Source of the DNA: Frigoriglobus tundricola
GTDB lineage: Bacteria > Planctomycetota > Planctomycetia > Gemmatales > Gemmataceae
NCBI RefSeq assembly: GCF_013128195.2
Contig: NZ_CP053452.2
Span: 9,672,001-9,736,000, forward strand
Length of the DNA: 64,000 bases
Direction of reading: 5' to 3'
The notes beneath the pieces were generated by a model that did not search any database, was not told the DNA's origin, and was given only the letters and a program-made list of their open reading frames with translations. How positions within the stretch are numbered: position 1 is the stretch's first letter; the number at the start of each line of letters is the position of its first letter. A program made the position numbers and the translations under genes. Positions 60,404-64,000 of the stretch are shown piece after piece.

Positions 60404-60679
60404 TTACACCTTCGGTGGAGCACTGGACGGTGCGGGGACGTCGTCGAACTTCGGTGCGCTCGCCGGGGTGACGCGGGTCGGAGCTTTGACGGGTTCCGGT
60501 TCGATTGCCGCACGGGGGGCGCTCGACTCGTTCACCTCGTCCTCGATGCCCTTCATCCCCTTCTTGAACTCGACCATCGTCTTGCCGAGAGACCGGCCAA
60601 TATCGGGGAGTTTACGCCCGAACAGAAGGACACCTAAAACCAGAAGTAACAGAATTTCCTGGCCGCCGAGACCAAACAT
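60404..60679 (-). CDS. tatA: Twin-arginine translocase subunit TatA/E
   Basis: ATG 60679 has GGAGGA upstream. The 91-residue protein has one membrane helix (GLGGQEILLLLVLGVLLFG), the RKLPDIGRSLGKTMVEFKKGMK amphipathic helix and a Pro/Ala-rich tail, the standard TatA/E layout. It forms the pore of the Tat export system. It lies upstream of tRNA-Val on the same strand. Confidence 0.92.
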   Translation of the reverse strand: MFGLGGQEILLLLVLGVLLFGRKLPDIGRSLGKTMVEFKKGMKGIEDEVNESSAPRAAIEPEPVKAPTRVTPASAPKFDDVPAPSSAPPKV

Positions 60680-60717
60680 GACCGTTCCTCCATCAATGGG
60701 ATGGTAAAGCGTGGCGA

Positions 60718-62228
60718 ACTGGATTGTGGAGGAGGTTGAAGGTAACCTCGCCGGAGTGTGGCCTGCAGGCCATTGACAACTATACCTCCCGAACCCCAAT
60801 CGGGGCAAGTCGGCCCGCGGGATTTTTCAGGGGCGGAGGACCTTTTGAGAGTTGCACGAGAGTGCGGATAGGGGTGGTTGCCAGGAATCCAGTCGGCCAT
60901 CCGCTGTGTGGCCCGGACTTGATTGTCGCGTGCGTGTGTGCCAGAAAGGGAACCGCCGGATTGGGGAATTTGGCCCGAGTTCCCGGATCGCTCCTCGCAC
61001 AAAGGTCGAGTCACGGATCTCACACTGGAGGTTGCCGATACTCCTGTCCAGCCGCGCCCTGGTCCGACGGCCGTTACTCGTTCACGCGACGGCCACTTGC
61101 AAACGTGCCTCACTCCTCCAGCGACTCTCATTCCGACCGACTCCGCCGGCCGTCACCGCATAGCCTCGCCCGTTACGCCCGCCCCCGACTGCCAATCTGG
61201 GCTCGGCTTGGATCCCCGTTTCCTCGGGCAGAGAAGATCAACTACCGAGCCCCTGGAGTCGGAGGCAAAGTCCGGCGGACCCGGGCGCTGGACCAACAGG
61301 CCGACGTTACATTCGAGTAAGTAGCGACCAGGCCGACGAGACGCGGGGGGAGTCAGCGGCCCGTCCGACTCCCCACAACCTGGCCGTCCGAAGGTGGTGC
61401 CATTGCGCTGGGCCGAGGGCCGAGCGGACGGATCCGGACCCCAAGGCGCGGTCGCACGACGGGCTGTTGCGGCCCGTTACGAACCCGAAAAGAGTGCGGT
61501 TCGTAACGGGCCGTACGGGCCGTCAGGCGACGAACAGGGGTGGAGGTGCGACGGGTTGCCGACCGAGGCCCCCGTGGCCGGGTTGCGGGTGTGCACGACC
61601 CGTTCGTCCACACGGTGCGCACTTGTGGGAGCGACGCCGCGCTCTCAATACGCGGGCCAGCGGAGTTCGAGTTGGGGCTCGCAACCGACTGGTGAAGAGC
61701 CTGTGGCTGAGGACCAGCCGACAGAACCTATCCCCCGGCCCCATCCAAAAAGGAAGGGGGAGAAAGAGCGGGAATCGGAAGCCCCCGCTCCCCGTCCCGG
61801 CCCGCAGGAAACTCTGCTGACAGGGCCGGGACGCAAGGGGAGGGGTTCTGTCCGATCGTCCTCAACCCAATTGAGACCGGGCGTGCGCGGCGAGAAGGTC
61901 GGCACCGAACCGGAGAGCCACTCGCCGCTGAGGAGGTCCACGCCCTCGAGTGAGACGACTGCGGGCGCGAACACCCCGAACCCCTCACACAACGGTCGGC
62001 CTGAAACGGCAAACGGGGCCGGAGTACGAGAAGTTTTTTCGCAAGAGCGGAGGTCGGGTGGATCGGAATTTGCTGCTCACGCAGCCCACTACAGACAATT
62101 TGTGCGGGACTTTTTGTAGTAGCGACTGGCAGAATTGACCGTCGTTGGTTAGTCTGTAAAATGATTTAACTTCGATCTCATCCCCGTTCGTTTCCAACAC
62201 GAACCAATGACTCTCCTTCGGGTGCCCT
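60718..62228. other. 1.5-kb stretch without a supported gene
   Basis: Frames on both strands are Arg/Pro/Ser-rich with no family pattern and no ribosome sites. The only clear structure is the 16-bp inverted repeat at 61470-61513. It may be decayed sequence or contain an RNA I cannot recognise. Confidence 0.45.
61470..61513. repeat. 16-bp perfect inverted repeat
   Basis: CGGCCCGTTACGAACC pairs with GGTTCGTAACGGGCCG across a 12-base loop. It lies in otherwise empty sequence. No T-run follows on either strand, so a simple terminator is unlikely. Confidence 0.65.
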
Positions 62229-62531
62229 ATGCCTACGAAAGAACTGACCGAACAGGCTGAATGGCTGGCCGCGCTCGGTGAACCGACACGCCTCTCGCTT
62301 CTCTGCGTGCTGGCCACCGGCCAAATGACCGTGACGCAGTTGGCGTCCGCGATCCAGGTCGAGATCGTGAACGTGTCGCACCACCTGGGGCTTCTCAAGG
62401 CGGTCGGACTGGTCACGTCCGAGCGGGACGGCCGGCACATGCTTTACAGCCTGTCCGGTGCGAAGGCCACCGCCGTCGCGCTGGAACTGGCTCACGCGTC
62501 GGGGGTGAAGGTCAGCATACCGCTGGTGTGA
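62229..62531 (+). CDS. ArsR-type winged-helix regulator
   Basis: The 100-residue protein reads TEQAEWLAALGEPTRLSLLCVLATGQMTVTQLASAIQVEIVNVSHHLGLLKAVGLVTSERDGRHMLYSL, a complete ArsR/SmtB winged helix. The metal-binding cysteines of ArsR or SmtB are not evident, so the signal may be something else. No neighbouring target gene suggests the regulon. Confidence 0.85.
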   Translation: MPTKELTEQAEWLAALGEPTRLSLLCVLATGQMTVTQLASAIQVEIVNVSHHLGLLKAVGLVTSERDGRHMLYSLSGAKATAVALELAHASGVKVSIPLV

Positions 62532-62815
62532 TTTACAACCGCACGACCGACGCGGTAACGCCCCGTATTTCCGAACCGGGGCGTCACGGATATTTTCCGA
62601 GCCCGAACGACTCCGCACTCGCCGTCGGCCGCGCTTCGGGTTTCTCAAATCCTGCTGAGTTCGGCTGGCGACGATCGCGGCCGATGACGATTAACTCACA
62701 ATCAGATTGAATTCGCTCATTGCAACGTGCAATTGAGCAGGGTTGCACTTTTTGTTAGTCTGTCGCGTTGCTGCCGTGGTGGGGGCTCTTGCACGTTGGT
62801 CCGCAGCCGGCGCTC

Positions 62816-62878
62816 TTCCGCCCGGCGGGCTGGGACGGGATCGCCCCGGGCGATCCCGTCCCAGCCCGCCGGGCGGAA
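62816..62878. repeat. 63-bp perfect palindrome (31-bp arms)
   Basis: Every base from 62816 to 62846 pairs with 62878 to 62848 around a single C. The arms include CCCGGCGGGCTGGGACGGGA and are very GC-rich; AAAAA follows on the plus strand. It lies in the 620-bp space between the ArsR-type gene and the end of the ribonuclease gene, where no gene is supported. It may act as a two-way transcription stop. Confidence 0.85.
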
Positions 62879-63151
62879 AAAGCCACCTCGATCCGTTCAA
62901 CAGCGCATCACGACGTGAGAAAAAACTCCCGGCACTCCGGCACCACGGGGTACCCGGGGTGCTCTCGGGGCGAGCGGGAGACAGGATTCTCCCAGTGCCG
63001 GCACCTTCGTGGTCCGACGTTCCCGTTTCCCGGTCCCGCGAGGGACTGCTCCTCAACACCGTGTGTCCGGACGGTTGCAATCCCGCGCCGTGCGGGGCGA
63101 GAGCAGTGGATCGGAACCGATGCGGGTTGCCCGTGGTGCTAACAGCGCCAC

Positions 63152-64000
63152 TCAGGGTCCACCGGGAGCCCTCTTCAGGGTCGCGCTCGGCGTCCCTTCA
63201 CTACTCGAGCGCGCGAAATCAATGAAGCCGCGCTCGACATTCAGACCGGTGAGCTCGACCCGGATTTCGTCGCCCACATCGACTCCGTGGTACCCGGCCG
63301 TCAGCCGGCCCTCGACAGGGGGATCCAGCACCCGAACCCAGGTCCCTTTGTCGGCGGCACCGGTGACCAGGGCATCGAAGACGTCCCCGATGTGCCCGGA
63401 CAGGAACAGCGCAGCGGCGGATTTTCGGACTTGTCGCTCTACTTTCCGGGCCGCGTCTTCTTGTGCGGTGCAGTGCGTCGCCAGTGCGGCGAGTTCGGCC
63501 GGGTCATAGGGGAGTTGGGCACCCGCCAGGGTCGCTTTCAGCAGCCTCTGGGTGATGAGGTCGGGGAAGCGGCGGTTCGGTGCGGTGGAATGGCTGTATT
63601 CCCGCACGGCCAACCCGAAGTGCCCCGCCGGCTCGTGCCCGGGGAGTTGAACGACGTACTCGCCGGCCCCCAGCAATTTGATGACCGTTAGCGACAGGTC
63701 CGGGAACCGCATCGGGTCCCGTTGCCGGCGCCGCGCCAGAAAAGCGGCCAGAGCCTTGGAATCGGGAACCGCCGGGAGCGGCTCGGCGAACCCCGCGGCC
63801 ACTTCACGAATGCGGTCCCACCGCTTGGGGGTGCGAACGACGCGCCGCAGCGCCGGCGCGCCGCGCTTCTGCAGGAACTGAGCGGACGCCCCGTTGGCCG
63901 CGATCATGAAAGCGGCGATCATGTCCTGCGCCCGGTTCTGCCGTTCCAAACGCAGATCGACGACCCGACCGTCCTCCACCACCGCCTCGGGCTCGATCGT
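63152..64000 (-). CDS. RNB-domain ribonuclease, C-terminal part (cut by window edge)
   Basis: The frame is open to the last base, so the gene starts beyond the window. The visible 283 residues carry the RNase II/R pattern: EDGRVVDLRLERQNRAQDMIAAFMIAANGASAQFL, LGAGEYVVQLPGHEPAGHFGLAVREYSHSTAPNRRFPDLITQRLL, then a C-terminal S1-like part (GDVFDALVTGAADKGTWVRVLDPPVEGRL). These enzymes degrade single-stranded RNA from the 3' end. Confidence 0.85.
   Translation of the reverse strand, partial: TIEPEAVVEDGRVVDLRLERQNRAQDMIAAFMIAANGASAQFLQKRGAPALRRVVRTPKRWDRIREVAAGFAEPLPAVPDSKALAAFLARRRQRDPMRFPDLSLTVIKLLGAGEYVVQLPGHEPAGHFGLAVREYSHSTAPNRRFPDLITQRLLKATLAGAQLPYDPAELAALATHCTAQEDAARKVERQVRKSAAALFLSGHIGDVFDALVTGAADKGTWVRVLDPPVEGRLTAGYHGVDVGDEIRVELTGLNVERGFIDFARSSSEGTPSATLKRAPGGP

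Noticed and set aside
60724-61320. 198-residue plus-strand frame after tatA
   Set aside because: No family pattern and Arg/Pro/Ser-rich; it overlaps the 5' side of tatA.
61665-61740. tRNA-like look with a TTCGAGT string
   Set aside because: No acceptor or T-stem pairing could be formed on either strand.

Overview
The window looks like a chromosome segment of a Gemmataceae-type planctomycete. It is GC-rich and carries paralogous hybrid histidine kinases, DUF1559 (type IV prepilin-like), DUF1800, DUF1501 and DUF1580 proteins, a TIGR02996 start, a two-domain KaiC-like ATPase and an ISAs1-type element. Identification is by motif reading only; no database search was run.

Layout. (1) 1-13.9 kb, chromosome: end of a methyltransferase, an MFS fragment, a haloacid dehalogenase, three large hybrid histidine kinases with no DNA-binding response regulator beside them, a broken VOC gene, and a small operon with TspO and CIA30-type proteins. 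(2) 14,004-60,283: about 46.3 kb bounded by a perfect 50-bp direct repeat. The right copy is the 3' part of an intact tRNA-Val(CAC); the left copy is a displaced tRNA fragment. A tyrosine integrase lies next to the tRNA, and TGCGGTA arm-type repeats lie just inside both ends. I read this as one integrative element. (3) 60.3-64 kb, chromosome: tatA, a 1.5-kb gene-poor stretch, an ArsR regulator, a 63-bp palindrome and the end of an RNB-type ribonuclease gene.

Inside the element. The left half (14-37 kb) is cargo: an IS that split a zinc-ribbon microgene; a KaiC/histidine-kinase operon; an array of small genes (21.2-24.2 kb), each followed by a palindromic site built like an integron attC site (a cassette array with no integrase in view); a secreted-protein cluster (DUF4198, prepilin-like, DUF1800, DUF1501, LRR); an arsenic operon (ArsR, aquaporin, DUF6428, ArsC); then a graveyard of truncated helicase, AAA and KilA-N/antirepressor pieces. 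The right half (37-60 kb) is phage-like. A repressor-like XRE gene faces a rightward set of small genes across an operator region. A long leftward program runs from the integrase through early genes, a replication initiator whose own coding sequence contains seven palindromic iterons, a primase/DnaB-type helicase, terminase subunits, tail chaperones G and GT joined by a GGGAAAA slippery site, and a tape-measure-like gene. No portal or capsid gene was recognised.

The observations most worth follow-up are the attC-like array, the three exactly 60-bp-spaced hairpins with covarying stems at 42.14-42.28 kb, the origin inside the initiator gene, the programmed frameshift and the tRNA-bounded element itself.
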